DNA of 64,000 nucleotides from Cupriavidus sp. P-10 (GTDB lineage Bacteria > Pseudomonadota > Gammaproteobacteria > Burkholderiales > Burkholderiaceae). The position numbers and the translations under genes are program-made. The notes under the pieces were generated by a model. It was not told the origin of the DNA. It searched no databases and worked only from the letters and a program-made list of their open reading frames with translations. Where the stretch lies: contig NZ_AP025172.1 in NCBI RefSeq assembly GCF_003402535.2, positions 1,426,001 through 1,490,000 on the forward strand, read 5' to 3'. Below are positions 42,561-51,621 of this stretch, in pieces; position 1 is the first letter of the stretch, and the number at the start of each line of letters is the position of its first letter.

Positions 42561-43910
42561 TCAGCGCAAAGGGGCTTGCGCGGGGGCGCCGTAGGACCCG
42601 GCCGCCGCTTCGGCATGCAACAGCGATCGGTACATCCAGGCGGCGGCGGCCACTGCCAGCGTGCCGGCCACGGCAAACACCAGGGCCATGCCGCGCGCCA
42701 GCGCTTCGGGGCCGGCGTCGAACACCTGCCTGCCCGCCAGCGCGATCAGCGTCGGCGACAGGCCCTGGCCGATCAGCCCGTTCAGGACCAGCACGATCGC
42801 CATCACCAGCCCCACCGCATTCGTCGGCACCTTCCTGGCGACAATCGTCGAGGTGACCGCCATGAAGGTCCAGGAGAACAGCACGACCATCGCATCAACC
42901 AGCCAGAAGCCGGCCAGGGTCTGTGTCATGCACAGCAGGATGGTCAGGGCCGGCACCGCAATGCTCACCACCAGGCCGACCAGCGCCACGCCGGAGAGCC
43001 GGTTGGCCTGCGAGCGCGCATCCATGGCCAGCCCGGCGAGCCACAGGCCAAGCGGTCCCATGGTCAGCAGCAGGCCGCCCTGGATCAGCCCGATCTCCGC
43101 CATGCCAAGCTGGAAGCGCCGCACCACCATGGTGGGGATCCACGCGCCGAGCCCATAGGTGATCATCGCATTGCAAACGGCGAAGGCCAGCAGCGGCACG
43201 AACAGCGCCTTGTTGTCGGCGAGATGCCGGATCACCGCCTTCGTGTCCGGCTTGCCGCTGGGCACGGCATCCGCGTGGCGGCCCGGGTCGCGGTTCAGGA
43301 AGATCAGCAGGCCAACGGGGAGCCCGCAGATGCCGATCAGGAACAGCGTCATCTGCCACGGCGCCACTTGCCCGACCAGCGGGATCGAGCGGATGCCCGC
43401 CGACTGGATCCAGTGCAGCATCGGCCCGCCCAACACCAGCGACAGGCCCGTGCCCAGCATCAGCGCCATGGTGTAGACCGACAGCGCGCGTGCGCGCCGC
43501 TGGTCGTCGACGCCGTCCCGGATCAGCGAATACGCGGAAGGCGGAATCAGCGCTTCGGCGCCGCCGACGATGATGCGCGCCACCACCAGCGTGGCGAACG
43601 TCGCCGCCGCCGCGTTGGCCGCGACCGCAGCCGACCACACCAGCACGCCCACCGCGACGATCACGCGGCGGTTATAGCGGTCGGCCATCCAGCCCGCTGG
43701 CAAACCCACGGCGATATTCGACACGGCAAAGGCCGCGCCGATCAGGTAACTGATCTGCAGGTCGGTGGCGCCGAACTCGCGCTGGATCGGCCCGACCATC
43801 AACACCAGGATGTTCTTGTCGATCTGCGCCAGCATCATCACCACCGTCAAGGTGGCGACCAATGCCCATTGCGACGCGGCAGTCCGCTCTCTGTGAGGCT
43901 CTCGAATCAC
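42561..43910 (-). CDS. MFS transporter
   Basis: A 449-residue major facilitator with about twelve helices. The GTG at 43910 has GGAGAC before it. First-helix AQIDKNILVLMVGPIQREFG and the loop WMADRYNRR are typical of metabolite/aromatic-acid carriers of the ACS/AAHS range. It is the first gene of the leftward unit facing the NodD-like LysR gene. Likely import of the substrate for the downstream enzymes. Confidence 0.87.
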   Translation of the reverse strand: MIREPHRERTAASQWALVATLTVVMMLAQIDKNILVLMVGPIQREFGATDLQISYLIGAAFAVSNIAVGLPAGWMADRYNRRVIVAVGVLVWSAAVAANAAAATFATLVVARIIVGGAEALIPPSAYSLIRDGVDDQRRARALSVYTMALMLGTGLSLVLGGPMLHWIQSAGIRSIPLVGQVAPWQMTLFLIGICGLPVGLLIFLNRDPGRHADAVPSGKPDTKAVIRHLADNKALFVPLLAFAVCNAMITYGLGAWIPTMVVRRFQLGMAEIGLIQGGLLLTMGPLGLWLAGLAMDARSQANRLSGVALVGLVVSIAVPALTILLCMTQTLAGFWLVDAMVVLFSWTFMAVTSTIVARKVPTNAVGLVMAIVLVLNGLIGQGLSPTLIALAGRQVFDAGPEALARGMALVFAVAGTLAVAAAAWMYRSLLHAEAAAGSYGAPAQAPLR

Positions 43911-43984
43911 TGTTTTGTCTCCGTTTTCTCGTTTTCGCGCGGCGCTGAGGCGCGTTGGGTTGGATTATTGGCGTGGTAGTGACA

Positions 43985-44010
43985 TTTACATAATTTATTG
44001 TTTAAATCCG
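43985..44010. promoter_or_regulatory. AT-rich control segment between the MFS operon and the LysR gene
   Basis: A short strongly AT-rich run (TTTACATAATTTATTG and neighbours) stands out in this high-GC region and lies 35-60 bp before the LysR start. It probably holds the divergent promoters and LysR site, but no single symmetric box is convincing. Confidence 0.35.
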
Positions 44011-44044
44011 AAGCATCTGTTTCGTAAATCTTCCCCGCCCCCAC

Positions 44045-45052
44045 ATGCGCTTCAACAAACTCGACCTGAACCAGCTCGTCGTGCTCGATGCCCTGCTCTC
44101 GACCCGCAGCGTCGGCAAGGCCGCCGAACGCCTGTTCCTGAGCCAGCCCGCAACGAGCTGCTCGCTGAGCCGGCTGCGGGAGTACTTCGAAGACGATTTG
44201 CTGGTCGCCGTCGGCAAGACGCAGGTGTTGACGCCGCTGGCCCTGGAACTGATCAAGCCGGTGCGGGACGTACTGTTGCAGATTCAGACCATCACGCGGG
44301 CGCGCCCGTCGTTCGATCCCGCGACGTCGTCGCGCCGCTTCATCATCGAATCATCCGACTATGTGATCAGCGTCTTCCTGTCGCGGGTGATCCGTCGCGC
44401 CGCGGAACTGGCGCCGTTGATGCAATTCGATCTGCGCGCGATCAGCCCGCAGACACCGGAGCACCTGGAAAGCGGCGAAGCCGAATTGCTCATTGCCCCA
44501 GAGTTCGCCAAGGTGCCCGGCCACCCGTCCGAGCCGTTGTTCCAGGACACCTTCTCCTGCCTCGTCTGCAGCGACAGCGCGCTGGCGCGAACCGGCCTGA
44601 CGGCCGAGTCCTACTTTGACGGCGCCCATATCGGCGTCGAATGGGGCGGCGGTCGGCGGCTCACCTTCGATGCGCGCCTGCTTGCCACGGGCAAGCGCAC
44701 GCGCCGCCAGGACGTCATCGCCCCAAGCTTCACGCTGGTTCCCGCGCTACTTTCCGGCACGGACCGCATTGCAACGCTGCCGACGCGCCTCGCACAGCAA
44801 ATGGCGCAGCGCTTTGGCCTGCAGCGCCTCGACTGCCCGATTGACTTGCCGGCGTTCTCCGAGCATCTGCAATGGCAGAAATACCAGGAAAGCGATCCAG
44901 CGATTGCCTGGCTCAGGGAATTGCTGCGGGATACCGCGCGGCAACTTACCTCGGTGGCAAGTGCGGAAGCCCCGTGCGCGGGGCACACCGCATCGGCACC
45001 GGCGGACCGGGTGAAGGCATCACCGGCAAGGAAGCGCTCTGCTAAAGCGTAG
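44045..45052 (+). CDS. LysR-family regulator (NodD-like)
   Basis: A 335-residue LysR protein. The N-terminus MRFNKLDLNQLVVLDALL and the helix-turn-helix SVGKAAERLFLSQPATSCSL match the NodD/NahR subgroup, whose members often sense flavonoids or aromatic acids. Divergent from the MFS/porin/monooxygenase operon, it is the likely activator. A basic, Ala-rich C-terminal tail (about 30 residues) extends past the usual length. Confidence 0.88.
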   Translation: MRFNKLDLNQLVVLDALLSTRSVGKAAERLFLSQPATSCSLSRLREYFEDDLLVAVGKTQVLTPLALELIKPVRDVLLQIQTITRARPSFDPATSSRRFIIESSDYVISVFLSRVIRRAAELAPLMQFDLRAISPQTPEHLESGEAELLIAPEFAKVPGHPSEPLFQDTFSCLVCSDSALARTGLTAESYFDGAHIGVEWGGGRRLTFDARLLATGKRTRRQDVIAPSFTLVPALLSGTDRIATLPTRLAQQMAQRFGLQRLDCPIDLPAFSEHLQWQKYQESDPAIAWLRELLRDTARQLTSVASAEAPCAGHTASAPADRVKASPARKRSAKA

Positions 45053-45375
45053 AAGAAGAGAGCGCGATAACAGTTGGTGTGAACCAGAACGAACTGAAGT
45101 TTGGGCGACCGAATTGTCGAGCGGGGCTTGCGGCGAGGGTGTTGCTCCGCTTCGGCTGAGCGGCGTGGCCGCGGCGCTCCTGATGACGTTGGGACTGGGC
45201 TGGCTGATGCGCGGCCGTTGGTCTATCTCATTGCCAGACGGTAACAGTCAGGAACAGGATTGAATTGCCTTCTCGAATGCAGCTTCCCAGGAGGGGCTGT
45301 CGCGCAACACCGTCACGCACACGCAGTTCACGCGGATTTGACCGCGGGCACGCGACGGGGCGCCATCCCACAGAG
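45053..45375. other. Gene-free stretch with a coding-like minus-strand tail
   Basis: No complete gene. On the minus strand a frame ending at 45248 closes with TVLRDSPSWEAAFEKAIQSC, which looks protein-like but has no credible start. It might be the out-of-frame continuation of the small signal-peptide ORF at 45376-45495. Not identified. Confidence 0.35.
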
Positions 45376-45495
45376 TTACTCGCCGTACTGGAACAGAAGG
45401 CGTCCTTCGCCAGGCGCGCCCGCAGCCCCCTGTGCAGGCGCAATTGCGCCGAACGTGACCGCGAAAGCCAGCGACAAGGCCAGCAGCTTTTTCAT
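45376..45495 (-). CDS. Short ORF with signal peptide (39 aa), possibly a truncated gene
   Basis: The ATG at 45495 overlaps the stop of the SRPBCC gene by 4 bp (ATGA), which supports translation. The product starts MKKLLALSLAFAVTFGAIAP, a clear signal peptide, then AQGAAGAPGEGRLLFQYGE and a stop. Either it is a tiny exported peptide or, more likely, the first part of a secreted protein broken by a frameshift. No family can be named. Confidence 0.45.
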   Translation of the reverse strand: MKKLLALSLAFAVTFGAIAPAQGAAGAPGEGRLLFQYGE

Positions 45496-45917
45496 GATGC
45501 CGCCCCGGCCAGCGTTGCCTCCAGTGCCTTGAGGCCATCCCGATAAATGCCCTCGAACAGCCGCGACGCATCGTTATCGCTCACGCCGGCCGGCGTGAAC
45601 TCCCCCGACCAATCGACGCGCGACGCCTGGTCCCCGTCGATGCCGACCACGCGCAGCGTGGAGCGATAGCCGGTGACCGGGAACGGCGCCTCCAGGATCG
45701 AGTAGGTGTAGCTGCGCGCGCGCTGGTCAAAAGCCTCGAGCCGTTCGACGATGGCGTCGCCGTCCGGATTGACGAGGCGGCGCACGCGCCCGCCCTCGCT
45801 CAGTTCGCTCTTGGGGATATACGGCAGCCAGTCGGGCAGCGAATCGAAGCCGCCAATCAGTTGCCAGACGCGGTCCGGTGCAACCGGCAGCGTGATCGTT
45901 GCAGAAGCTTGTGCCAT
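45492..45917 (-). CDS. SRPBCC (polyketide cyclase/dehydrase-like) protein
   Basis: A 141-residue SRPBCC/START-fold protein. It begins MAQASATITLPVAPDRVWQLIGG, the standard strand-helix start, and ends in a long helix (RLFEGIYRDGLKALEATLAG). Such proteins bind hydrophobic ligands or act as cyclases/dehydratases. It follows the aldo/keto reductase by 32 bp in a leftward unit. Confidence 0.85.
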   Translation of the reverse strand: MAQASATITLPVAPDRVWQLIGGFDSLPDWLPYIPKSELSEGGRVRRLVNPDGDAIVERLEAFDQRARSYTYSILEAPFPVTGYRSTLRVVGIDGDQASRVDWSGEFTPAGVSDNDASRLFEGIYRDGLKALEATLAGAAS

Positions 45918-45949
45918 GATGGACTCCTTGAATCGAATGTGGTCCCGGA

Positions 45950-46969
45950 TCAGTTGCTGTCGCCAGGCAGTGGCGCATTTGCCGCGACCAGGTGCTGCTC
46001 GCGCAACTCGCGCCAGAAATCGGCGGGAATGACCGCCTTCAGCGCGGCGGTGTCCTCGGCGATGCGCTCGGGCCGGCTTGCACCCGGGATCACGGCGGCG
46101 ACTGCCGGGTTGGCCAGCACGAACTGCAGCGCAGCGGCCTTGATGCTGACGTTGTGGCGTTGAGCGATCGCCTTGATGCGCTCGACCTTGTCGATGATCT
46201 CGGGCGGCGCCTTCTGGTATTCGAAGTGCGAGCCGCCGGCCAGGATGCCCGAGCTGTACGGGCCGCCGACCACGATCTCGGTCTTGCGCTCCGCGGCCTT
46301 CGGCATCAGGCGCTGCAGCGCGCGCTCATGGTCGAGCAGCGAATAGCGGCCCGCCAGCAGGAATCCGTCCGGCTGCACTTCGGTCAGGTCCAGCGTCAGT
46401 TCGATCGGCTCGACGCGGTTCACGCCCAGGCCCCAGGCCTTGATCACGCCCTCTTCGCGCAGCCGGGTCAGCACTTTGAAAGCGCCCTTGCGGGCCGTCT
46501 CGAAATAAGCCAACCACTCGTCGCCGTAGAAGTCCTGGGCGATGTCGTGGACCCACACGATGTCGAGGCGGTCGGCCTTCATCCTCTTGAGGCTGTCCTC
46601 GATCGAGCGCAGCGTGGCGTCCGCCGAGTAGTCGTTGACCAGCTTGTTCGGGCGGCCGGCCGCGAACAGGCCACTTTTCTCGCCCAGCGCCCGCGCGCTG
46701 GCGTCTTCGACTTCGTCCAGGATCAGGCGGCCGACCTTGGTGCTGAGCACGTATTCATCGCGCGGGTGCCGGGAGAGCGCTTCGCCCAGCCGGATTTCGG
46801 CCAGGCCCGCGCCGTAGAACGGCGCGGTGTCGTAGTAGCGCACGCCCTGCGCCCAGGCCGCGTCCACGGTGGCCTGCGCCTCCGCTTCCGGGATGTCGCG
46901 GAACATATTGCCCAGCGGGGCGGTACCAAAGCCGAGTACGTTACCGGCCAGTTTGTCCTTGATGCTCAT
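45950..46969 (-). CDS. Aldo/keto reductase (D-threo-aldose/L-fucose dehydrogenase-like)
   Basis: A 339-residue AKR. Active-site pieces: DTAPFYGAG (Asp and Tyr), STKVGRL (Lys) and IVWVHDIAQD (His). The GFGTAPLGNMF start and the C-terminal IPGASRPERIAED match pyridoxal/aldose dehydrogenase-type AKRs. It heads the unit divergent from a LysR gene, suggesting LysR control. Substrate is uncertain. Confidence 0.87.
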   Translation of the reverse strand: MSIKDKLAGNVLGFGTAPLGNMFRDIPEAEAQATVDAAWAQGVRYYDTAPFYGAGLAEIRLGEALSRHPRDEYVLSTKVGRLILDEVEDASARALGEKSGLFAAGRPNKLVNDYSADATLRSIEDSLKRMKADRLDIVWVHDIAQDFYGDEWLAYFETARKGAFKVLTRLREEGVIKAWGLGVNRVEPIELTLDLTEVQPDGFLLAGRYSLLDHERALQRLMPKAAERKTEIVVGGPYSSGILAGGSHFEYQKAPPEIIDKVERIKAIAQRHNVSIKAAALQFVLANPAVAAVIPGASRPERIAEDTAALKAVIPADFWRELREQHLVAANAPLPGDSN

Positions 46970-47021
46970 GACTGCTCCACAAATTAGGTTGGGGTGAAGG
47001 CAGTCTAGGGTTGCAAGTTAA

Positions 47022-47067
47022 GTCTGTCCAAGACATAATTTGAAAGACTTGATTCCTCACAGGTCTT
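47022..47067. promoter_or_regulatory. LysR/AKR divergent control region with two dyads
   Basis: GTCT-GTCCA-AGAC (47022-47034) and AAGAC-N14-GTCTT (47044-47067) share the AGAC/GTCT half-site. They lie just before the LysR start at 47084 and upstream of the reductase, as expected for LysR binding. Confidence 0.4.
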
Positions 47068-47083
47068 AAATTCAGGACTGGAC

Positions 47084-48010
47084 ATGCTAGATATCCGCCA
47101 ACTTCACTATTTCGTGGCCGTGGCCGAAGACGAGCACGTCGGACGAGCCGCCGAACGGCTCCATATCTCGCAATCGCCACTTAGCCGGCAGATTGCCCAG
47201 CTGGAAGAAAAGCTCGGGCTGGTGCTGTTCGAGCGCTCCCAGCAACGCATCCGGCTCACGCGCGACGGCCGCACGTTCCTGGCCGAGACCCGCGCCTTCC
47301 TCACGCATGCCAACCGGCTCGAATCGCTGGCGCGGCGGCTCGGGCGCGGCGACGAAGGCGGCCTCTGCATTGGCTACCTGGAATACGCGATGCACTCGGG
47401 CATCCTGCCGAACGCCTTGCGCTCGCTGCGCCAGGACCGCCCCGCCGTGCACATCGCGCTGTACAACCAGCAGTCGGGGGCCCAGCTCGAAGGGCTGCGC
47501 CAGCGCAGCCTGGATATCGCACTCGTGTGCGAGCCGCCGGCGCCCGATGATCCGGATCTCGAGGCCGCACAGGTGCTCAATGACCCGATGCTGCTGGCGC
47601 TGCCCGAGGGGCACCCACTTGCCAAGGCGGAACAGCTCACCCCGGACGACCTGGCTGCGCAAAAATGGATCGGCGTGATGCACCAGGAAACCGCGCTTCG
47701 GCATGACACGTTCATCGCGGCTTGCGCCAGGGCCGGGTTCACGCCGACCATCACGATGGAGGCGACTGAACCGCTGGCCGCCCTGGGACTCGTGGCCGCG
47801 GGACTCGGCGTGACCACGATCCAGCAAAGCCTGCGCCACCAGGCGCCGGCGGGCGTTGTGCTGCACGAGCTCTCGTGGTTCAGCTACCGCACGCCCTTGT
47901 GGGCGGCCTGGCACAAGGTCAATTTGCGGCCGCTGGTGGAGATCTTCCGCAAGACGTTGCTGCAGGCGAGCGGCGTGGTGCCGGAGATCGCAACGGCGAA
48001 AGTAGGTTGA
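47084..48010 (+). CDS. LysR-family regulator (BenM/CatM-like)
   Basis: A 308-residue LysR protein. MLDIRQLHYFVAVAEDEHVG and the helix-turn-helix RAAERLHISQSPLSRQIAQL are of the BenM/CatM/CbbR type. The effector domain spans about residues 90-295. Divergent from the aldo/keto reductase and SRPBCC genes, it is their probable regulator. Confidence 0.9.
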   Translation: MLDIRQLHYFVAVAEDEHVGRAAERLHISQSPLSRQIAQLEEKLGLVLFERSQQRIRLTRDGRTFLAETRAFLTHANRLESLARRLGRGDEGGLCIGYLEYAMHSGILPNALRSLRQDRPAVHIALYNQQSGAQLEGLRQRSLDIALVCEPPAPDDPDLEAAQVLNDPMLLALPEGHPLAKAEQLTPDDLAAQKWIGVMHQETALRHDTFIAACARAGFTPTITMEATEPLAALGLVAAGLGVTTIQQSLRHQAPAGVVLHELSWFSYRTPLWAAWHKVNLRPLVEIFRKTLLQASGVVPEIATAKVG

Positions 48011-48077
48011 CGCGCCGTCGCTTCCTGATTTGGCGTGAGAAGGAAAGCCACGCGGGGAGCCGGCCGTTGGCCGGTTC

Positions 48078-48128
48078 GTCACGACCGACCTGCTTGCCAA
48101 ACTGAAAAACGAAGCCAAGGTGATCTGA
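48078..48128 (+). pseudogene. C-terminal remnant of electron transfer flavoprotein beta subunit (etfB)
   Basis: Seventeen codons end TTDLLAKLKNEAKVI-stop, the typical end of EtfB. Nothing of the rest of EtfB precedes it. It is placed 2 bp before an EtfA start, the normal etfBA order, so the pair is a fossil of a deleted operon. Confidence 0.65.
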
Positions 48129-48130
48129 CC

Positions 48131-48250
48131 ATGACGATCCTCGTTATCGCCGAACACGACAATGCCCGACTGAAGGGAGCGACATACCAAACGGTCAGCG
48201 CCAGCGCATTTGTTGACGCTTGCACATGCGTTTGTTCAGCAACTGAGTGA
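48131..48250 (+). pseudogene. N-terminal remnant of electron transfer flavoprotein alpha subunit (etfA)
   Basis: The ATG at 48131 opens MTILVIAEHDNARLKGATYQ, the canonical EtfA start, but similarity ends by about codon 26 and the frame closes at 48250. The nucleotide and FAD domains are absent. Sequence from 48251 to 48310 has no identified gene. Confidence 0.68.
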
Positions 48251-48310
48251 CGCAGATTCGGCCGACACGGTTGAGATGCGCTGGGATTGCCCGACCCTGT
48301 TTATGCAGCG

Positions 48311-49354
48311 TCAGGCAGTTAATCTGCGCCCCGCCTCATAGCGCATCGCGTAGTGCCACCCCAGGTCGGCCATTGGACCGGCCTTACGCCCGGTTTCCAC
48401 GGCATCCGCGGCCGCCGCATTGCCGTGCCGGGCACGTTCGCTAATGCCGAACAGGATGGCGGCGAGGCGAAACAGGTTATAGGCGATAAAAAAATCCCAG
48501 TGTTCGATTCCCGGCGTGCCATTGGCATCGAGATACCACCGCATGTAGGTTTCCTCAGCCGGAATGCCAAGGCCGGCAAGATCGAGACCGGCGATGCCGC
48601 GCCATAGCGACGACGGGATGTGCCAGCTCAGGCAGTGGTAGGCAAAATCGACCAGCGGGTGGCCCAGCGCGGACAACTCCCAGTCCAGCACGCCGATGAC
48701 CTTCGGTTCGCTCGGGTGAAAGACCAGGTTATCGAGGCGGAAGTCGCCATGGACGAGCCGGGTGTCATCGACTGCCGGGATGTTCCTCGGCAGCCAGCTC
48801 ATCAGGGCTTGCATGGCGGAGCTCTCCGCGGCGCCTGTGGCGCGGCACTGGCGTGTCCAGCCGGCGATCTGGCGCTCAAGGTGGTTCCCGGCCGGGCTGT
48901 AGTCGGCAAGCCCCACCGTCTCGACATCAACCCGATGCAGCGCTGCTATCACGCGATTCATCTCCGCATAGATAGCGCCGCGCTCGGCGGGCTGCATGCC
49001 CGGTAGCGACTGATCCACCAGCACCCTGCCGTCGAGGTACTCCATCAGGTAGAACGGGCTGCCCAGGATGGAAAGGTCTTCGCTGAACAGATACACGGTG
49101 GGGACCGGTACGTCGCTTCCTTGGAGTGCACGCATGACGCGGTACTCACGGTCGATGGCATGAGCCCTGGCCTGGATCTGACCGACCGGCTTCATGCGCA
49201 CGACAAAGCGCTGCGTGTCAGACGAGATCAGGAACGTCGGATTCGACTGGCCACCGGTCAGGCGGGTGGCTGTGAGCGAGGCGTGCTCGATCAGCCCGCG
49301 CGCAGCCAGCAGCCGTGCCAGCGCATCCCAGTCGCGGTGGGGGGTTTGGTTCAT
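48311..49354 (-). CDS. Phosphotransferase-family protein (APH/ACAD10-like)
   Basis: A 347-residue aminoglycoside phosphotransferase/choline kinase-fold protein. The catalytic loop LVHGDFRLDNLVFH and the metal-binding VIGVLDWELS are intact, and the substrate lobe begins LTGGQSNPTFLI. Members of this subgroup cluster with acyl-CoA dehydrogenases and resemble ACAD10/11, thought to phosphorylate hydroxyacyl groups. The ATG at 49354 gives MNQTPHRDW. It is followed upstream by a deleted SDR gene; the acyl-CoA dehydrogenase expected beside it is missing here. Confidence 0.84.
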   Translation of the reverse strand: MNQTPHRDWDALARLLAARGLIEHASLTATRLTGGQSNPTFLISSDTQRFVVRMKPVGQIQARAHAIDREYRVMRALQGSDVPVPTVYLFSEDLSILGSPFYLMEYLDGRVLVDQSLPGMQPAERGAIYAEMNRVIAALHRVDVETVGLADYSPAGNHLERQIAGWTRQCRATGAAESSAMQALMSWLPRNIPAVDDTRLVHGDFRLDNLVFHPSEPKVIGVLDWELSALGHPLVDFAYHCLSWHIPSSLWRGIAGLDLAGLGIPAEETYMRWYLDANGTPGIEHWDFFIAYNLFRLAAILFGISERARHGNAAAADAVETGRKAGPMADLGWHYAMRYEAGRRLTA

Positions 49355-49395
49355 CCGTCTGTCTCTCTCGCTGGTGTGTGGAATCGCGCGCTGCA

Positions 49396-49608
49396 TTACA
49401 GCGAGCTGACGAGGTGCCCGCCGTCGACAGGCAGCACGGCACCGGTGATGTAGTGGGAAGCCTCGGAGGCCAGCAGCAGCAACGCGCCGTCCAGTTGGGA
49501 GGGCTGTCCGAGGAAGTGGCGGCCAAGCCGACAGAACGCGCCGGTCACAAGTGCCACTTTGCCCTCCAGATCGGGAAAGACAGGTTGAGGACGAGGTGCG
49601 GAAGCCAT
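49396..49608 (-). pseudogene. SDR gene with large in-frame internal deletion
   Basis: Only 70 codons remain. They start with an SDR N-terminus (FPDLEGKVALVTGAFCRLG) and jump directly to an SDR C-terminus (LGQPSQLDGALLLLASEAS, then YITGAVLPVDGGHLVSSL). About 180 residues, including the catalytic Ser-Tyr-Lys, are missing between GRHF and LGQPS. The ribosome site AAGGAG and the ATG at 49608 are intact, so a short peptide could still be made. Confidence 0.75.
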
Positions 49609-49866
49609 ATTTGCCGTCTCCTTCGACGCGGTTGTCGCAACGAAGGTTAAGCCGCCGGGTTCGGGAAACCAGCCACCCGAACGGGGAGCCCCCCGCACGA
49701 CCACCCTCCGGCCAGCCTCGCGAAGGCTGGCGCCTCCCCTATCGGGGGGCTGAAAAACAGAGCCACGGTGCTTACGCTGCCAGGCATCCGGCGTCCCGGG
49801 CGCCAGCATGCAAGCCACTGGAGCATGCTGCCCGGGCCGCTGCCACAGCGATCAAGGAGTCCCTCC

Positions 49867-51555
49867 GTGACACGGCCTACCCCCATTCCACGCACCCCAT
49901 CGGCGTATGCTTATCCGCTGCTCATCAAGCAGCTCCTACATGCGCCGCTGGCAACAAACCCGGAGCAGGAAATCGTTTACCGCGGCCAGGTGCGGCACAG
50001 CTACTGGACCATGCGGCACCGAATCGGCCAACTCGCAAGCGGCCTGCAAGCGCTCGGCATTGAAGCGGGCGATACGGTGGCAGTAATGGACTGGGACAGC
50101 CATCGCTACCTCGAGGGCTATTTCGGCATCCCAATGATGGGCGCGGTGTTGATGACGGTGAATGTGCGGCTGTCGCCGGAGCAGATTGCCTACACCCTGA
50201 ACCACGCCGGCGTCAGGCTGCTGATCGTCCATGCCGACTTCCTGCCCGTGCTTGAATCGATTCGCGCCCAACTCGAAACGGTCGAGCGTTTCGTCCTGGT
50301 CGGGGAAGACAGCTTTGCACTCGACAGCGCGCCCCTGCCTGATGGCTTCAGCGCTGAATATGAGGCGTTGCTGGCAGCATCGCCACCCGATTACCCCTTC
50401 CCGGATTTCGACGAAAACGCCCGGGCGACGACCTTCTACACCACCGGCACCACCGGGCTGCCGAAAGGGGTGTACTTCAGCCATCGGCAGATCGTGATTC
50501 ATACGCTGGCCACCATGGCGGCGCTGGCCGGTGCGCCCAGCCAGGGGCGCGTGCATAGGGACGACGTCTATATGCCGCTGACGCCGATGTTCCACGTGCA
50601 CGCATGGGGAATGCCGTATGTGGCGACTGCGCTTGGCATGAAGCAGGTCTACCCGGGCCGCTACGCCGCCGATCATCTGCTGCGGCTGATGCAAGGCGAG
50701 CGCGTCACGTTCTCGCACGGCGTGCCCACCCTGCTCCATATGATCTTGTCGCACCCCGATTCGGCGGCGGTCGACCTGAGCGGCATGAAGATCATCGTGG
50801 GCGGATCGGCACTGCCGAGGGGCCTGGCACAGGCCGCCATGGACCGCGGCATAGACGTGTTCACCGGCTATGGCATGTCGGAGACCTGTCCGATCCTCAC
50901 GCTGGCGCAGGTGAAGACCACGCTGCTTGGCGATGCCACCACCGAACTCGACTTCCGCACCAAGACCGGCTTGCCCATTCCGCTGGTCGACCTGCGCATC
51001 GTCGATGACGAGATGCGCGACATTGCGCACGACGGCAAGACCAGCGGAGAGATCGTGGTTCGTGCGCCGTGGCTCACGCAAGGCTATCTCGGCAATTCGG
51101 CGGAGTCCGAGCACCTGTGGGCCGGAGGCTATCTCCATACCAACGACATTGGCTCGATCGACAGCGATGGCTATTTGCAGGTCACCGACCGCATCAAGGA
51201 TGTGATCAAGAGCGGTGGCGAGTGGGTGTCGTCGCTGGAGCTCGAAGACCTGATTTCGCGCCACGCCGCGGTGAGCGAAGTGGCCGTCATCGGCATCAAG
51301 GATGCGCGATGGGGCGAACGCCCGCTGCCATTGATCGTGCTGCGGCCGGGACAGTCTGCCGGGACAGAAGAAATCCAGGAGCATCTGCGCGATTTCGTCC
51401 GCCGTGGCGCGATCTCGAAGTACGCGGTCCCTGAACGGATCCTGTTTGTCGACACGATCGAGAAGACCAGCGTAGGCAAGATCAACAAGCGCCTGCTCCG
51501 CGACAAGTACCAGTCCGTCCTTCCCCCTTCCCCAAGTTCCGCCACCCATTCATGA
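49867..51555 (+). CDS. Medium/long-chain fatty acid-CoA ligase (AlkK/FadD-like)
   Basis: A 562-residue acyl-CoA synthetase. The GTG at 49867 follows AAGGAG; upstream codons are not family-like. P-loop TTGTTGLPKG (about residue 194), GYGMSETCP, TNDIGSID and the C-terminal Lys of KTSVGKINKRLL are present. The length matches AlkK-type medium-chain ligases. It leads a rightward group with the DUF485/ActP symporter, so uptake and activation of a short or medium acid is likely. Confidence 0.88.
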   Translation: MTRPTPIPRTPSAYAYPLLIKQLLHAPLATNPEQEIVYRGQVRHSYWTMRHRIGQLASGLQALGIEAGDTVAVMDWDSHRYLEGYFGIPMMGAVLMTVNVRLSPEQIAYTLNHAGVRLLIVHADFLPVLESIRAQLETVERFVLVGEDSFALDSAPLPDGFSAEYEALLAASPPDYPFPDFDENARATTFYTTGTTGLPKGVYFSHRQIVIHTLATMAALAGAPSQGRVHRDDVYMPLTPMFHVHAWGMPYVATALGMKQVYPGRYAADHLLRLMQGERVTFSHGVPTLLHMILSHPDSAAVDLSGMKIIVGGSALPRGLAQAAMDRGIDVFTGYGMSETCPILTLAQVKTTLLGDATTELDFRTKTGLPIPLVDLRIVDDEMRDIAHDGKTSGEIVVRAPWLTQGYLGNSAESEHLWAGGYLHTNDIGSIDSDGYLQVTDRIKDVIKSGGEWVSSLELEDLISRHAAVSEVAVIGIKDARWGERPLPLIVLRPGQSAGTEEIQEHLRDFVRRGAISKYAVPERILFVDTIEKTSVGKINKRLLRDKYQSVLPPSPSSATHS

Positions 51556-51621
51556 GTCCGCAGCCGATGCCGGCGTGGAAAGTGCGTTTTCACTAGAAAG
51601 ACCGACTTAGGAGACACAGAA

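Noticed and set aside
49936..51549. Minus-strand frame of 537 codons opposite the CoA ligase
   Set aside because: Low-complexity His/Arg/Gln-rich translation, fully antisense to a ligase with all motifs.
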